Shown piece by piece: positions 37,453 to 46,192 of a stretch of DNA of 64,000 nucleotides; position 1 is the first letter of the stretch; each line of letters begins with the position of its first letter. This stretch comes from CALXCT01 sp964422185 (GTDB lineage: Bacteria > Bacillota > Clostridia > Oscillospirales > Oscillospiraceae), in NCBI GenBank assembly GCA_964422185.1, contig CAYRAG010000001.1, positions 42,056 through 106,055 of the forward strand. Direction: 5' to 3'. The notes under the pieces are model-generated. The model was not told the DNA's origin. It saw only the letters and a list, made by a program, of their open reading frames with translations, and ran no database searches. A program made the translations under genes and the position numbers.

Positions 37453-37461
37453 ATTATACCA
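37453..37461 (-). promoter_or_regulatory. Extended -10 promoter of the GTPase-NYN gene
   Basis: On the minus strand TGG-TATAAT (37461-37453), with TCGACG as a weak -35 match 17 bases upstream. It lies 42 bases ahead of the start codon. Confidence 0.65.
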
Positions 37462-37525
37462 CACGATTTGCCGTTCGTCGACCCGGCATGGCGCGGCCGC
37501 TCCCCGGATCCTTTTCCCCGGCCGG

Positions 37526-37554
37526 TTGCGCGGCGGGCGCAGGCGTGGTACAAT
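37526..37554 (+). promoter_or_regulatory. Sigma-A promoter of tatD
   Basis: TTGCGC (37526-37531), 17-base spacer, TACAAT (37549-37554). Confidence 0.7.
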
Positions 37555-37654
37555 ACGGCTGTCTCTTCCTCCGGCGCGGCCGGAGGGGAGGATCGCATTT
37601 TCCTGAGAGGGGGGAAGACGCGTGCCGCCCGCGGGGGTGAAGCCGCGTCGACGC

Positions 37655-38422
37655 ATGGAACTTTTTGACACCCATGCCCACTATGACTCCAACCAGTTCA
37701 ATGCGGATCGCGATGATCTGCTGTCATCCATGCCGGATCGGGAGGTCTCCCTGATTGTCAATCCCGGCTGCGACCTGGAGTCCTCCCGGAAAGCGCTGGA
37801 GTACGCCGGCCGCTATCCCTATGTCTACGCGGCGGTCGGCATCCACCCGGAGGACTGCGCCGGCTGTACCGACGCCGACCTGGAGGAGCTGCGCAGTCTG
37901 GCCGCGCGGCCGAAGGTCGTGGCCATCGGCGAGATCGGACTGGACTACTACTGGAAAGAGAACCCGCCCCGCGAATTTCAGCAGGAGGTGTTCCGCAGAC
38001 AGCTGGCGCTGGCGCGGGATCTGGATCTGCCCGCCATCGTCCACGACCGGGAGGCCCACGGGGACAGTCTTGCCATCGTCCGGGAATTTCCCGGGGTGCG
38101 CGGGGTCTTCCACTGCTATTCCGGCAGCGTGGAGATGGCGAAAGAGCTCGTCCGGATGGGCTGGATGATCTCGTTCACCGGGGCGCTGACCTACCCCAAC
38201 GCGAAAAAAGCGGCGGAAGTGGCCCGGGCCATTCCCCTCGAGTCTCTGATGATTGAGACAGACGCGCCCTATATGGCCCCGGTTCCGTACCGCGGGAAGC
38301 GGAACCACTCGGGGCTGGTTCGGTACACCTGCCAGCGTCTGGCCGAACTCAAGGGCCTGTCCCTGGAGGAGACCGCATGCGTCACCTGCGAAAACGGCAG
38401 GCGCTTTTTCCGCATTCCCTGA
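37655..38422 (+). CDS. tatD: TatD family deoxyribonuclease/hydrolase
   Basis: This 255-aa metal-dependent hydrolase has the TatD signatures: FDTHAHYD (metal ligands), AVGIHPED, AIGEIGLDYYW, HDREAHGD, FHCYSGS and the MIETDAPYM motif. TatD proteins are 3'-5' exonucleases linked to DNA repair and turnover. I chose ATG 37655 because the family begins right at this point; a GTG at 37622 with AGGGGGG upstream would add 11 residues and cannot be excluded. A radical SAM gene follows after 17 bases, a linkage that is conserved. Confidence 0.93.
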   Translation: MELFDTHAHYDSNQFNADRDDLLSSMPDREVSLIVNPGCDLESSRKALEYAGRYPYVYAAVGIHPEDCAGCTDADLEELRSLAARPKVVAIGEIGLDYYWKENPPREFQQEVFRRQLALARDLDLPAIVHDREAHGDSLAIVREFPGVRGVFHCYSGSVEMAKELVRMGWMISFTGALTYPNAKKAAEVARAIPLESLMIETDAPYMAPVPYRGKRNHSGLVRYTCQRLAELKGLSLEETACVTCENGRRFFRIP

Positions 38423-38439
38423 AACTGGAGGAATTTCCC

Positions 38440-39045
38440 ATGACGATTGTCTATTCCTACGGAGAGAATCTGTATGTCAATACCACCAACCGCTGTGACA
38501 TGAGCTGCGTCTTCTGCCTCCGGGCCACCGGCGACGGCGTGGGCACCGGCGAGTCCCTCTGGCTGGAGCGGGAGCCCGACCGGGAGGAGATCCTGTCGGC
38601 CATCGTGTCCGAGGACGCGGCCCGCTACCGGCAGCTGGTGTTCTGCGGCTACGGCGAGCCCACCTACCGTCTGGACGACATCCTGTGGGTCTGCCGGCAG
38701 CTGAAAGAGCGCGGCTATCCCCTGCCCATCCGCATGGACACCAACGGCCACGGCGATCTGATCTGCGGCAGGCCCACCGCCCCGGAGATGGCGGGGCTCA
38801 TTGATATCCTCTCCATCTCGCTCAACGACGCGGATCCGGAGACCTACAACCGGCGCTGCCGCCCCTCCTACCCGGACTCGTTCCAGGCCATGCTGGACTT
38901 CACGCGCTCGGCGGTCGCCCATGTCCCGTCCGTGATCATGACCGTCGTCGACAACATGCCGGCGGAGGAAATCGAGCGGTGCCGCCGGATCTGCGAGGGG
39001 CTGGGCGCGACCTTCCGGATACGCCATTATTCCACGCAGTGGTGA
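38440..39045 (+). CDS. TatD-associated radical SAM protein (TIGR04038-like)
   Basis: This 201-aa small radical SAM protein carries CDMSCVFC (C-x3-C-x2-C) near residue 19, VFCGYGEPTY and DILSISLNDADPETY. It matches the group found directly downstream of tatD in Firmicutes. The substrate is unknown; short radical SAM proteins of this kind lack auxiliary clusters. GGAGG precedes ATG 38440, and the gene is 17 bases from tatD, so the two are co-expressed. Confidence 0.9.
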   Translation: MTIVYSYGENLYVNTTNRCDMSCVFCLRATGDGVGTGESLWLEREPDREEILSAIVSEDAARYRQLVFCGYGEPTYRLDDILWVCRQLKERGYPLPIRMDTNGHGDLICGRPTAPEMAGLIDILSISLNDADPETYNRRCRPSYPDSFQAMLDFTRSAVAHVPSVIMTVVDNMPAEEIERCRRICEGLGATFRIRHYSTQW

Positions 39046-39085
39046 CCGCTTACGCGCCCCGTCCCCCGCGGGACAGTACCCCATA

Positions 39086-39144
39086 AAAAACCGTACCCCG
39101 GAACACAGACCGCGCCGTCTCAGGCCGTCCGTGTTCCGGGGTAC
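39086..39144 (-). terminator. Shared terminator between the radical SAM gene and the 40-aa ORF
   Basis: A perfect 14-bp stem (gtaccccggaacac at 39093-39106 with gtgttccggggtac at 39131-39144). The minus strand runs into TTTTTT and the plus strand into TGCTTGTTCT, so it serves the minus-strand ORF best and may act in both directions. Confidence 0.85.
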
Positions 39145-39183
39145 TGCTTGTTCTGAAAAGCCGGTGGGATTCCGCCGTGGCCG

Positions 39184-39306
39184 CTACGCGGTCAGACCCA
39201 GTTCCTCCATGGCCTCCCTGTGGGTATCCGCGGAGAAGCGAAACACCCCTTCCGCGTCGTATACCTCGATATGACCATCCACCCAGACCAGTGTGTACTT
39301 TTCCAT
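39184..39306 (-). CDS. Small 40-aa protein of unknown function
   Basis: The frame starts at ATG 39306 with AGGAG nine bases upstream and ends just before a strong terminator. The product begins MEKYTLVWVDGHIEVYDAEG and is acidic, without cysteine clusters or a membrane helix. A beta-hairpin-like pattern (YTLVWVDG, IEVYDAEG) is visible. It lies 82 bases after the MBL hydrolase stop, so it may be the last gene of that operon. I do not recognise a family. Confidence 0.65.
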   Translation of the reverse strand: MEKYTLVWVDGHIEVYDAEGVFRFSADTHREAMEELGLTA

Positions 39307-39388
39307 GCTGTTCCGCTCCTTTCCTTTTTTACTGAGGAAAGGATACCATCTTAATAGTCCCATAAACAGGACTTTTCTGAGGGGTGCG

Positions 39389-40282
39389 TCATTTTTTTGT
39401 GTAGATGAAGACCCCGTCCACACACTGCGTGGTCACCCGCCGGGTGGTCTGGAGATATTCGATCAGGGCGGCGATCATATTGATGATGGCGGTCTCTTTC
39501 CAGGGGCTCCCCCCGTGGAGGCCGAGGCCCGTGAAAATGTCGCGGCACAGTTCCTCCTGGCTCATGGGGCGGTCCAGGTAGCCGAGCATCATCTCCGCCC
39601 GCTCCTCCAGGTAGTCCAGATTCGCCTTTGCCAGCGCTTTCACATCGCCGAACACGCCGCGGTGCGCCACCACCATGCAGTCGAAGCCCATATCCACCAG
39701 TTTTTGCTTGCTCTTTACATCCTCCTCATAGCAGTAGGTGTAGAGCATACGGGCCTTGGACAGCAGATCCGGGGAACTGAACACATCCCCGGCGTAGCAC
39801 ACCCCGTCCGGGGTGACCAGAGCCACATGGGCCACGGAGTGGCCGGGAGTGCGGATGACCCCGAACTTCGCGCCCGCCACCAGGATCTCCGTCTCGTCCG
39901 GGTGGATCACACGATCCGCCGTCATCTTCCTGCCGCCGAACTCGCTCTGGATGATCCGGTAGTTGATGGGCCCGTAGGACATCTTCAGGCCCAGCAGGCT
40001 CTCCTGCAGGTCGGCCTCCAGCCGCGGCATCCACAGCTCCGCCCCGAACGCCTCTTTCAGCGCCATGTTGCTGTAGATATGGTCTATATGCCCGTGGGAG
40101 TTCACCACCGCCGCGACCCGCTCGCCATGGGCCTGGAAGTGCTCCACAATTCCGGTATCCTGATCCCCGCCGCTGTCCAGCAGGATCACCTGGCCGTCCC
40201 CCAGAGTGTAGAACGGGATAGTCGCCCTGGGCGCGTCCAGATACCAGGTGTCGCCCTTCACATGAATTCGTTCCATCGCCAA
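39389..40282 (-). CDS. Metallo-beta-lactamase fold hydrolase
   Basis: This 297-aa protein has the MBL zinc motif HGHIDH, a later H in TPGHSVAH, the D in YAGDVF and the H in VAHRGVF, a full set of zinc ligands. It belongs to the glyoxalase II-like group, acting on thioesters or other esters. TTG 40282 is chosen because GAGAGAGG lies 9 bases upstream; the ATG at 40276 is the alternative. The ftsH gene ends 15 bases upstream, so it is the tail of the hpt-ftsH operon. Confidence 0.87.
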   Translation of the reverse strand: MAMERIHVKGDTWYLDAPRATIPFYTLGDGQVILLDSGGDQDTGIVEHFQAHGERVAAVVNSHGHIDHIYSNMALKEAFGAELWMPRLEADLQESLLGLKMSYGPINYRIIQSEFGGRKMTADRVIHPDETEILVAGAKFGVIRTPGHSVAHVALVTPDGVCYAGDVFSSPDLLSKARMLYTYCYEEDVKSKQKLVDMGFDCMVVAHRGVFGDVKALAKANLDYLEERAEMMLGYLDRPMSQEELCRDIFTGLGLHGGSPWKETAIINMIAALIEYLQTTRRVTTQCVDGVFIYTKK

Positions 40283-40297
40283 AAACTGCCGCCTCTC

Positions 40298-42133
40298 TCA
40301 GTCCTCAGGCTGCTGTGTCTGTTCCTCGTCCGGGGAGAAGACTTCCTCGAACTCCTCGCCGCTCATGACCTCGTGCTCCAGCAGGTACCGGGCGACCTGC
40401 TCAAGCTCCGCCCGGCGTGCCGTAAGGATCTCCTCGCAGCGCTGGTAGGCCCTGTCGATGATGGCCTTGACCTCCCGGTCAATCTCACCCGCGACCTCCT
40501 CGGAATAGGGTTTCGCCTGGGCCATGGACCGGCCGAGAAACACCTCGTCGTGGCCGCTGTCGAAGACGACTGTGCCCAGCCGGTCGCTCATGCCGTACCG
40601 GGTGACCATGGCGCGGGCGGTGGCGGTGGCTTTCTGCAGGTCGTTGGACGCGCCGGTGGAGATATCCCCCAGCACCAGCTGCTCCGCGACTCTGCCGCCC
40701 AGGCAGGCGACAATGCTCTCCTCCAGCTCCCGCCGGGACAGGTAGGTCTTGTCCTCCGTCGGCAGGGAGATGGTCATGCCGCCGGCGGGCCCCCGGGGGA
40801 TGATCGTGATCTGGTGCACCGGATCCTGCGTCGGGAGATCGTGGATCACAATGGCGTGGCCTGCCTCGTGGTAGGCCGTGAGACGCCTGGCGTGCTCCGT
40901 CACCACCCGGCTCTTCTTCTCCGGGCCGGCCATCACTTTCAGCATGGCCTCGTGCAGATCCGGCATGGTGATATACGGCCGGCCGGCCCGCGCCGCCAGC
41001 AGCGCGCCCTCGTTGAGCAGATTCTCCAGATCCGCGCCGGTAAAGCCCGCGGTTCCCCGGGCCACATCCTTCAGGGAGACATCCTCTGCCAGAGGCTTCC
41101 CTTTGGCGTGCACCTTTAAGATCTCCTCGCGGCCGCGGATATCCGGCAGGCCCACATAGATCTGCCGGTCAAAGCGCCCGGGCCGCAGCAGGGCGGGATC
41201 CAGGATATCCTGGCGGTTCGTCGCCGCCATGACAATGACGCCGTCGTTGGCGGCGAAGCCGTCCATCTCCACCAGCAGCTGGTTGAGGGTCTGCTCCCGC
41301 TCGTCATGGCCGCCGCCCAGGCCGGTGCCTCTCTGGCGGCCCACCGCGTCGATCTCGTCGATAAACACGATGGCGGGCGCCTGCTTCTTTGCCTCCTCAA
41401 ACAGATTGCGTACCCGGGAGGCGCCCACGCCCACATACAGCTCCACAAAGTCCGAGCCGGAGATGGACAGGAATTTTACCTCCGCCTCTCCCGCCACCGC
41501 TTTGGCGATGAGGGTCTTGCCGGTGCCCGGAGGGCCCACCAGCAGCACGCCCTTGGGAATCCGGGCGCCCAGGGCGGTAAACCGCTCCGGATCCCGGAGA
41601 AACTCCACAATCTCCCGGAGCTCCTCTTTCTCCTCGTCCGCGCCGGCCACATCGTCAAAGGTGACTTTCCTGTCGCTCTCAGACAGGCTGCGGGTTCTGG
41701 CTTTGTTGAAGTGGCCGGCCATGCTGTCCAGGTTGCTGGCGCCGCTCTGGCGCAGGTACATGAAGTACCACATCAGCGCGAAGACCACCAGGAACAGCAG
41801 GTTGGGCACAAGGGACAGCCACCAGGGCGGGACAAATCCCGCGGGGTAGTCGTAGTCCTCAATGATGCCCGCGTGGCGCTGCTGGTCAATCAGCTCGTGG
41901 AGATCGTCGTAGAACACCTGAAAATCCGCCAGCCGGTAGGTCAGGGTCTCATCCTCGCCCCCGGACTCCCGGGGGTAGAGCTGCAGCTCCAGGGTGCGGT
42001 TGTCTTTCACGGTAAATTTGCGCACCCGCTCCTGCTCAAACAGCTGGACGATCTGCGCGTAGCTCGGGCCGCTCTCCTCGTCCATCTTCTCCAGGGCGCC
42101 GGAGGCGGCCAGTACCACCACCAGAAGCACCAC
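40298..42133 (-). CDS. ftsH: ATP-dependent zinc metalloprotease FtsH
   Basis: This AAA+ membrane protease of at least 611 aa degrades membrane and short-lived proteins. The N-terminal helix, the extracytoplasmic domain (about 20-100), a second helix near 105-122, Walker A GPPGTGKT, Walker [10 protein letters not shown], the SRH region and the zinc site HEAGH are present. The start is uncertain. GTG 42133 is the first usual start codon, but it has no ribosome site and cuts off half of a helix that continues in frame upstream through [15 protein letters not shown] at 42169 with AAAGGGG nine bases before it would give a normal 623-aa protein. No ATG, GTG or TTG lies between. Confidence 0.96.
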   Translation of the reverse strand: MVLLVVVLAASGALEKMDEESGPSYAQIVQLFEQERVRKFTVKDNRTLELQLYPRESGGEDETLTYRLADFQVFYDDLHELIDQQRHAGIIEDYDYPAGFVPPWWLSLVPNLLFLVVFALMWYFMYLRQSGASNLDSMAGHFNKARTRSLSESDRKVTFDDVAGADEEKEELREIVEFLRDPERFTALGARIPKGVLLVGPPGTGKTLIAKAVAGEAEVKFLSISGSDFVELYVGVGASRVRNLFEEAKKQAPAIVFIDEIDAVGRQRGTGLGGGHDEREQTLNQLLVEMDGFAANDGVIVMAATNRQDILDPALLRPGRFDRQIYVGLPDIRGREEILKVHAKGKPLAEDVSLKDVARGTAGFTGADLENLLNEGALLAARAGRPYITMPDLHEAMLKVMAGPEKKSRVVTEHARRLTAYHEAGHAIVIHDLPTQDPVHQITIIPRGPAGGMTISLPTEDKTYLSRRELEESIVACLGGRVAEQLVLGDISTGASNDLQKATATARAMVTRYGMSDRLGTVVFDSGHDEVFLGRSMAQAKPYSEEVAGEIDREVKAIIDRAYQRCEEILTARRAELEQVARYLLEHEVMSGEEFEEVFSPDEEQTQQPED

Positions 42134-42220
42134 GAGCAGCAGAATATCCCGTGCGGTAATCCTTCTCAGAAAAACACACCCCTTTCCGCTCCTGTCCGTT
42201 CCTCTCAGGGGGCCCGGAGC

Positions 42221-42772
42221 CTAATCCTCCCCGCCGTACACGGACGGCTTGAGAATGCCGATGTACGGGAGGTTGCGGTAGTGCTCGTTATAGTCCAGGC
42301 CGTAGCCCACCACAAACGCGTCCGGAATGGTAAAGCCGCAGTAATCCAGCTTCACCGGCTTCTCCCGGCGCTCCGGCTTGTCCAGCAGCGTGCACAGGCG
42401 CAGCGTGGCCGGCTTCCGGGCGGCGAGAAGCTTGAGCAGATAGCTGAGGGTATTGCCCGAGTCCAGAATGTCCTCCACCACCAGAATATGCTGGCCGGAG
42501 ACATCCTCGGAGAGATCCTTGGTAATCTGCACCTGGCCGGTGCTGGAGGTGCCGGATCCGTAGGAGGATACCGCAAGAAAGTCAATCTTGCAGGTCAGAT
42601 CGATGGCGCGGGCCAGATCCGCCATGAACACGAACGCCCCGCGCAGGACACTGACGAGGGTGAGCTCCTCCCCGGCGTAATCCCGGTTGATCTCCTCAGC
42701 CAGCTCTCTTACTCTCGTCTTCAGCTGCTCCTCGCTGAGCAGGAGCTCTTTTACATCCGGATGCAGTTTCAC
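42221..42772 (-). CDS. hpt: Hypoxanthine phosphoribosyltransferase
   Basis: This 183-aa enzyme salvages hypoxanthine and guanine with PRPP. Typical blocks are VSVLRGAFVFMADL, SSYGSGTSSTG, the PRPP loop ILVVEDILDSGNTL and FVVGYGLDYNEHYRNLPYIG. GTG 42772 overlaps the tilS stop (GTGA) and follows GGGAGG. The order tilS-hpt-ftsH is conserved in Firmicutes. Confidence 0.96.
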   Translation of the reverse strand: MKLHPDVKELLLSEEQLKTRVRELAEEINRDYAGEELTLVSVLRGAFVFMADLARAIDLTCKIDFLAVSSYGSGTSSTGQVQITKDLSEDVSGQHILVVEDILDSGNTLSYLLKLLAARKPATLRLCTLLDKPERREKPVKLDYCGFTIPDAFVVGYGLDYNEHYRNLPYIGILKPSVYGGED

Positions 42773-44190
42773 GATGTCTCTTCCTCCCCTTTTCTCCTGA
42801 CAAACCTTACCTCCAGCGCCGCCTGGCCGGGTTTCGCCAGCCGCCGGCTGTCCGGGCCGATGCCCGCCGCGGCCAGCACGCCCGCGTCGTCCGCCAGGAC
42901 AGGGATGGCGTCCCTGCGGTGCTGCGGTATTTTCCCGTCGATCAAAATCCGTTTGAGCGTCCGCCGTCTCCGGCCCGGCAGCACGAGCTCGTCCCCGGGT
43001 CTGCGGCCGCGCACCGTCAGGCCGCCGGAGAGCGTGTCCGCCGCGAAGTGGTAGACCCCCTCTTCCGCGGTCTCCGGGCAGACTGCCGTCCGGCAGCACA
43101 ATAGCCAGCCGTCCTCCAGCGGCAGCCGGCAGGGCGGCAGAACCGGCCGCTCTTCCAGCGGCGCCGCCTGCGCCCAGTGTCCCAGAACCAGCAGGTCGTA
43201 CTCCCGCCAGGCGCTCAGGCCGTAAGGCAGGGAGACCCGCGCCGACGGATCCTCCGTGCGGCACAGCCGGAGCACCTGCTCCAGGTGGACTCTGGCGCAG
43301 TCCTGATCCCCGCCGTTGAGCCGGCTGATGAGGATCCGTACCGCCCGCGCCCCCAGAGGCGCCGGGGCGCCGCCGAGGACAGACGCGCTCACCGCCAGCG
43401 AGCCGTCCTCCGAAGAGACCGCCTGATCCGCCAGCCGCTCCGCCTGCGCCGTCAGGTACGCCTCGTCCGAGCGCAGTCCGGGCAGCTCTTCCGCCATCCG
43501 GGCGGACAGCCCGGGATACAGGCCGTCCAGCACCGGCACCACCTGGCGCCGGATCCGGTTTCTGGCGTACGACTCGTCCTCATTGGTACTGTCCTCCACA
43601 TGGGGGATGGCGTGCACGCGGAGATACTCCAGAACCTCCGTGCGTGTCGTGGTCAGCAGAGGTCGGATCAGATTTCCGCGTCTGGGCGCGATCCCCGTCA
43701 GGCCCCGCAGGCCGGAACCCCGGGCGAGGTGGAGCAGAACCGTCTCCAGATTGTCGTCCGCGGTGTGGGCGGTGGCGATCACATCCGCCCCGATTTTTTC
43801 CGCGGTCTCCCGGAGAAAGGCGTAGCGCATCCTCCGTGCGGTCTCCTCCAGGCCCAGCCGGCTCTTCTCCGCCTCAGAGCGCACCTCGCCGGAACCCACA
43901 AAGAGCTCCACCGGCGGAACGCGTTCGAACGCGGCCGTCTGCGCCGCGCCGCACCAGTCCCGGACAAACTCCCGCACAAACCGCTCGTCCCGTTCGGACT
44001 CTTCGCCCCGGAGGCGGTGGTTGAAATGCGCCGCGGCCAGCCGGAACGGCCGGACACGCCGCAGCTCGTTGAGCCAGTGGAGCAGACAGACGGAATCCGC
44101 GCCGCCGGATACCGCGCACAGCACGGTGCACCCGGCCGGGATCATGTCATACTCCTCAATGAGGCTCCGCATGTGATCCATCATGGCCAT
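42769..44190 (-). CDS. tilS: tRNA(Ile)-lysidine synthase
   Basis: This 473-aa enzyme converts the wobble cytidine of the AUA-reading tRNA-Ile to lysidine, an essential step. The PP-loop AVSGGADS, HFNHRLRG, AHTADDNLET and the RNRIRRQVVP block are present, followed by the C-terminal substrate-binding domain with LPGRRRRTLKRILID. ATG 44190 follows CTGGAG at 5 bases; ATG 44184 and 44181 are alternatives. It begins 14 bases after dnaB. Confidence 0.94.
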   Translation of the reverse strand: MAMMDHMRSLIEEYDMIPAGCTVLCAVSGGADSVCLLHWLNELRRVRPFRLAAAHFNHRLRGEESERDERFVREFVRDWCGAAQTAAFERVPPVELFVGSGEVRSEAEKSRLGLEETARRMRYAFLRETAEKIGADVIATAHTADDNLETVLLHLARGSGLRGLTGIAPRRGNLIRPLLTTTRTEVLEYLRVHAIPHVEDSTNEDESYARNRIRRQVVPVLDGLYPGLSARMAEELPGLRSDEAYLTAQAERLADQAVSSEDGSLAVSASVLGGAPAPLGARAVRILISRLNGGDQDCARVHLEQVLRLCRTEDPSARVSLPYGLSAWREYDLLVLGHWAQAAPLEERPVLPPCRLPLEDGWLLCCRTAVCPETAEEGVYHFAADTLSGGLTVRGRRPGDELVLPGRRRRTLKRILIDGKIPQHRRDAIPVLADDAGVLAAAGIGPDSRRLAKPGQAALEVRFVRRKGEEETS

Positions 44191-44204
44191 CTTCGCTCCA
44201 GGCG

Positions 44205-45560
44205 CTACGGCTCCTCATGCCGCCGGTCTATCCCGGAGAATGTGGTGTACTCCGGCAGCCACTGCAGTTCCACGGTTCGGGTCTCGCCGTGGCGGTTTTT
44301 GGCGATGATACACTCGGCCAGATTGTGGTTTTCCGTATCCTCGTTAAAGTAGTCCTCCCGGTAGAGGAACATGACGATGTCCGCGTCCTGCTCGATGGCG
44401 CCGGAATCCCGGAGATCCGAGAGCAGGGGCCGCTTGTTGGCCCTCGCCGCGTAGGCGCGGGACAGCTGGGACAGGCATAGCACCGGGACATTGAGCTCCT
44501 TGGCCATGATCTTCAGGGCGCGGGAGATGTCCGCCACCACATTCGTGCGGGTGTCTGAATAGCGCATCTTTCCCCCGGCCGACTGGATCAGCTGGAGGTA
44601 GTCCACCACCACCAGGCCCAGGTTCCGCACCCGGCGGCATTTCGCGTTCATATCCGCCACCGTCAGAGACGGGTTGTCATCGATGAGAATCTGCGTCTGA
44701 TTGAGCGCCGCGGCCGCCGCCGCGATCTTCGCCCAGTCGTCCTCGTTGAGCCGCCCGGTGATCAGCTTCTTGTTCTCCACAAACGCCTCGTTGGAGATCA
44801 GACGCATGGCCAGCTGCTCCCGGCTCATCTCCAGGGAGAAGTAGACCACGCTCTTTCCCGAGTACTTCCCCGCGTGGAGCAGCATGTTCAGCGCCATGGA
44901 GGTCTTGCCCATGCCGGGCTGGGCGGCCAGCAGAATCAGATCCGCCCGGTTCAGGCCGGAGATGACCACATCCAGATCCCACAGGCCGGTGGAGAGGCCC
45001 GGGATGGCCGTCCCGCTGGTGGAGAGCTCATCCAGCCTCTTGTACACATCCAGGATGATGCTGGAGATATGCTCCAGCCCCTGCACATCTCTGCCCTGCC
45101 GGATGGAGAAGATACTCTGCTCCGCCGCCTCCAGCGCCTCCTGGCCGGTGCTGGCCCCCTCCTGCACCATGCGGATGAGATTTCCGGAGGTGTCCGCGAT
45201 CTTCCGCAGCAGGGCCTTGTCCAGCACAATGTCGATGTACTGCTCCACATTGGCCGCGGTGGGGGTGGTGTCCATCAGCTGCAGGATATAGCTTCTGGAG
45301 CTGTTCTCGTCATACACCCCGTTCTTGCGCATCTGATCCAGCACGGTCACCGGGTCGATGGTCATGGAGAAATTGAACATGGAGTAGATGGTCTCGTAGA
45401 TCTCCCGGTTCTGCCGGAGGTAGAAGTCATCCGCCTTGAGCTTCTCGATAACCACGGGCACGCACCGTGCGTCAATGAGCATGGAGCCCAGCACCGCCTG
45501 CTCCGCGTCCACGGAGTGCGGCAGCTGCCGCAGGGACAGCTCCCCGTCTTCCATTGCCAT
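44205..45560 (-). CDS. dnaB: Replicative DNA helicase DnaB
   Basis: This 451-aa hexameric helicase unwinds DNA at the fork. The N-terminal domain (LPHSVDAEQAVLGSMLID), linker, and RecA-like domain with Walker A AAQPGMGKTS, FSLEMSREQLAMR, Walker B LVVVDYLQL and DLRDSGAIEQDAD are all present. ATG 45560 with GGAGG at 8 bases is preferred over the GTG nine bases earlier. rplI lies just upstream, the usual rplI-dnaB order. Confidence 0.97.
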   Translation of the reverse strand: MAMEDGELSLRQLPHSVDAEQAVLGSMLIDARCVPVVIEKLKADDFYLRQNREIYETIYSMFNFSMTIDPVTVLDQMRKNGVYDENSSRSYILQLMDTTPTAANVEQYIDIVLDKALLRKIADTSGNLIRMVQEGASTGQEALEAAEQSIFSIRQGRDVQGLEHISSIILDVYKRLDELSTSGTAIPGLSTGLWDLDVVISGLNRADLILLAAQPGMGKTSMALNMLLHAGKYSGKSVVYFSLEMSREQLAMRLISNEAFVENKKLITGRLNEDDWAKIAAAAAALNQTQILIDDNPSLTVADMNAKCRRVRNLGLVVVDYLQLIQSAGGKMRYSDTRTNVVADISRALKIMAKELNVPVLCLSQLSRAYAARANKRPLLSDLRDSGAIEQDADIVMFLYREDYFNEDTENHNLAECIIAKNRHGETRTVELQWLPEYTTFSGIDRRHEEP

Positions 45561-45609
45561 CTCCCTCACCTCCCCGCTCTGTCCGTCCGCCTCCCGGCGG
45601 ATCGCGGCG

Positions 45610-46059
45610 TCACTTCGCCTCCACCACCAGCAGATTCAGCGTTCCGGTCACCTCGTAGCCCAGCCTGCACTTGAGCTGGTAGCTGCCGCAGCTCTTGATC
45701 GGCTCGTCCATGACGATCTTCGACTTGGCGATGTTCAGCCCGTGCTGCTCCGCCAGCGACTCGGAGATCTCTTTCGCAGTCACGGCGCCGAACAGTTTGC
45801 CGCCCTCGCCCGCCCTGGCGCTGATCTTGACCATAATGCCCTGCAGCTTCTCGGCGGCGGCCTGGGCCTCCGCCTTCTCCGCCGCCTCCTGCGCCTTCCG
45901 GGCTTTCTCCTGCTGTTTCATCGCGTTGACATTCTCCGCCGTGGCGGCCACGGCCAGTTTTTTCGGCAGAAGGTAGTTGCGGGCGTACCCGTCCGACACC
46001 TCCACCATCTGATCCTTTTTCCCCTGGCCCTTGATATCCTGCCGCAGAATTACTTTCAT
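45610..46059 (-). CDS. rplI: Large ribosomal subunit protein bL9
   Basis: This 149-aa protein has the N-terminal rRNA-binding domain of L9 (MKVILRQDIKGQGKK, VSDGYARNYLLPK), the long linking helix (alanine and lysine rich, 55-75) and the C-terminal domain (KLFGAVTAKEI). The ribosome site is weak for such a gene; only GGGGGAC some 15 bases upstream is visible. It lies between gdpP and dnaB. Confidence 0.97.
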   Translation of the reverse strand: MKVILRQDIKGQGKKDQMVEVSDGYARNYLLPKKLAVAATAENVNAMKQQEKARKAQEAAEKAEAQAAAEKLQGIMVKISARAGEGGKLFGAVTAKEISESLAEQHGLNIAKSKIVMDEPIKSCGSYQLKCRLGYEVTGTLNLLVVEAK

Positions 46060-46192
46060 TGCTCATTCCGGCCCGTCCCCCCGCGCTTCGGGCAATCCGG
46101 GACGCGCCGCTCCTCCTTTCTCCGTGTGTTCCCCGTGCCGCCCCGGTCTCTCCCGGCGCGGCGCACAACACAGGCCGGCTGCCGCCGCCTGG

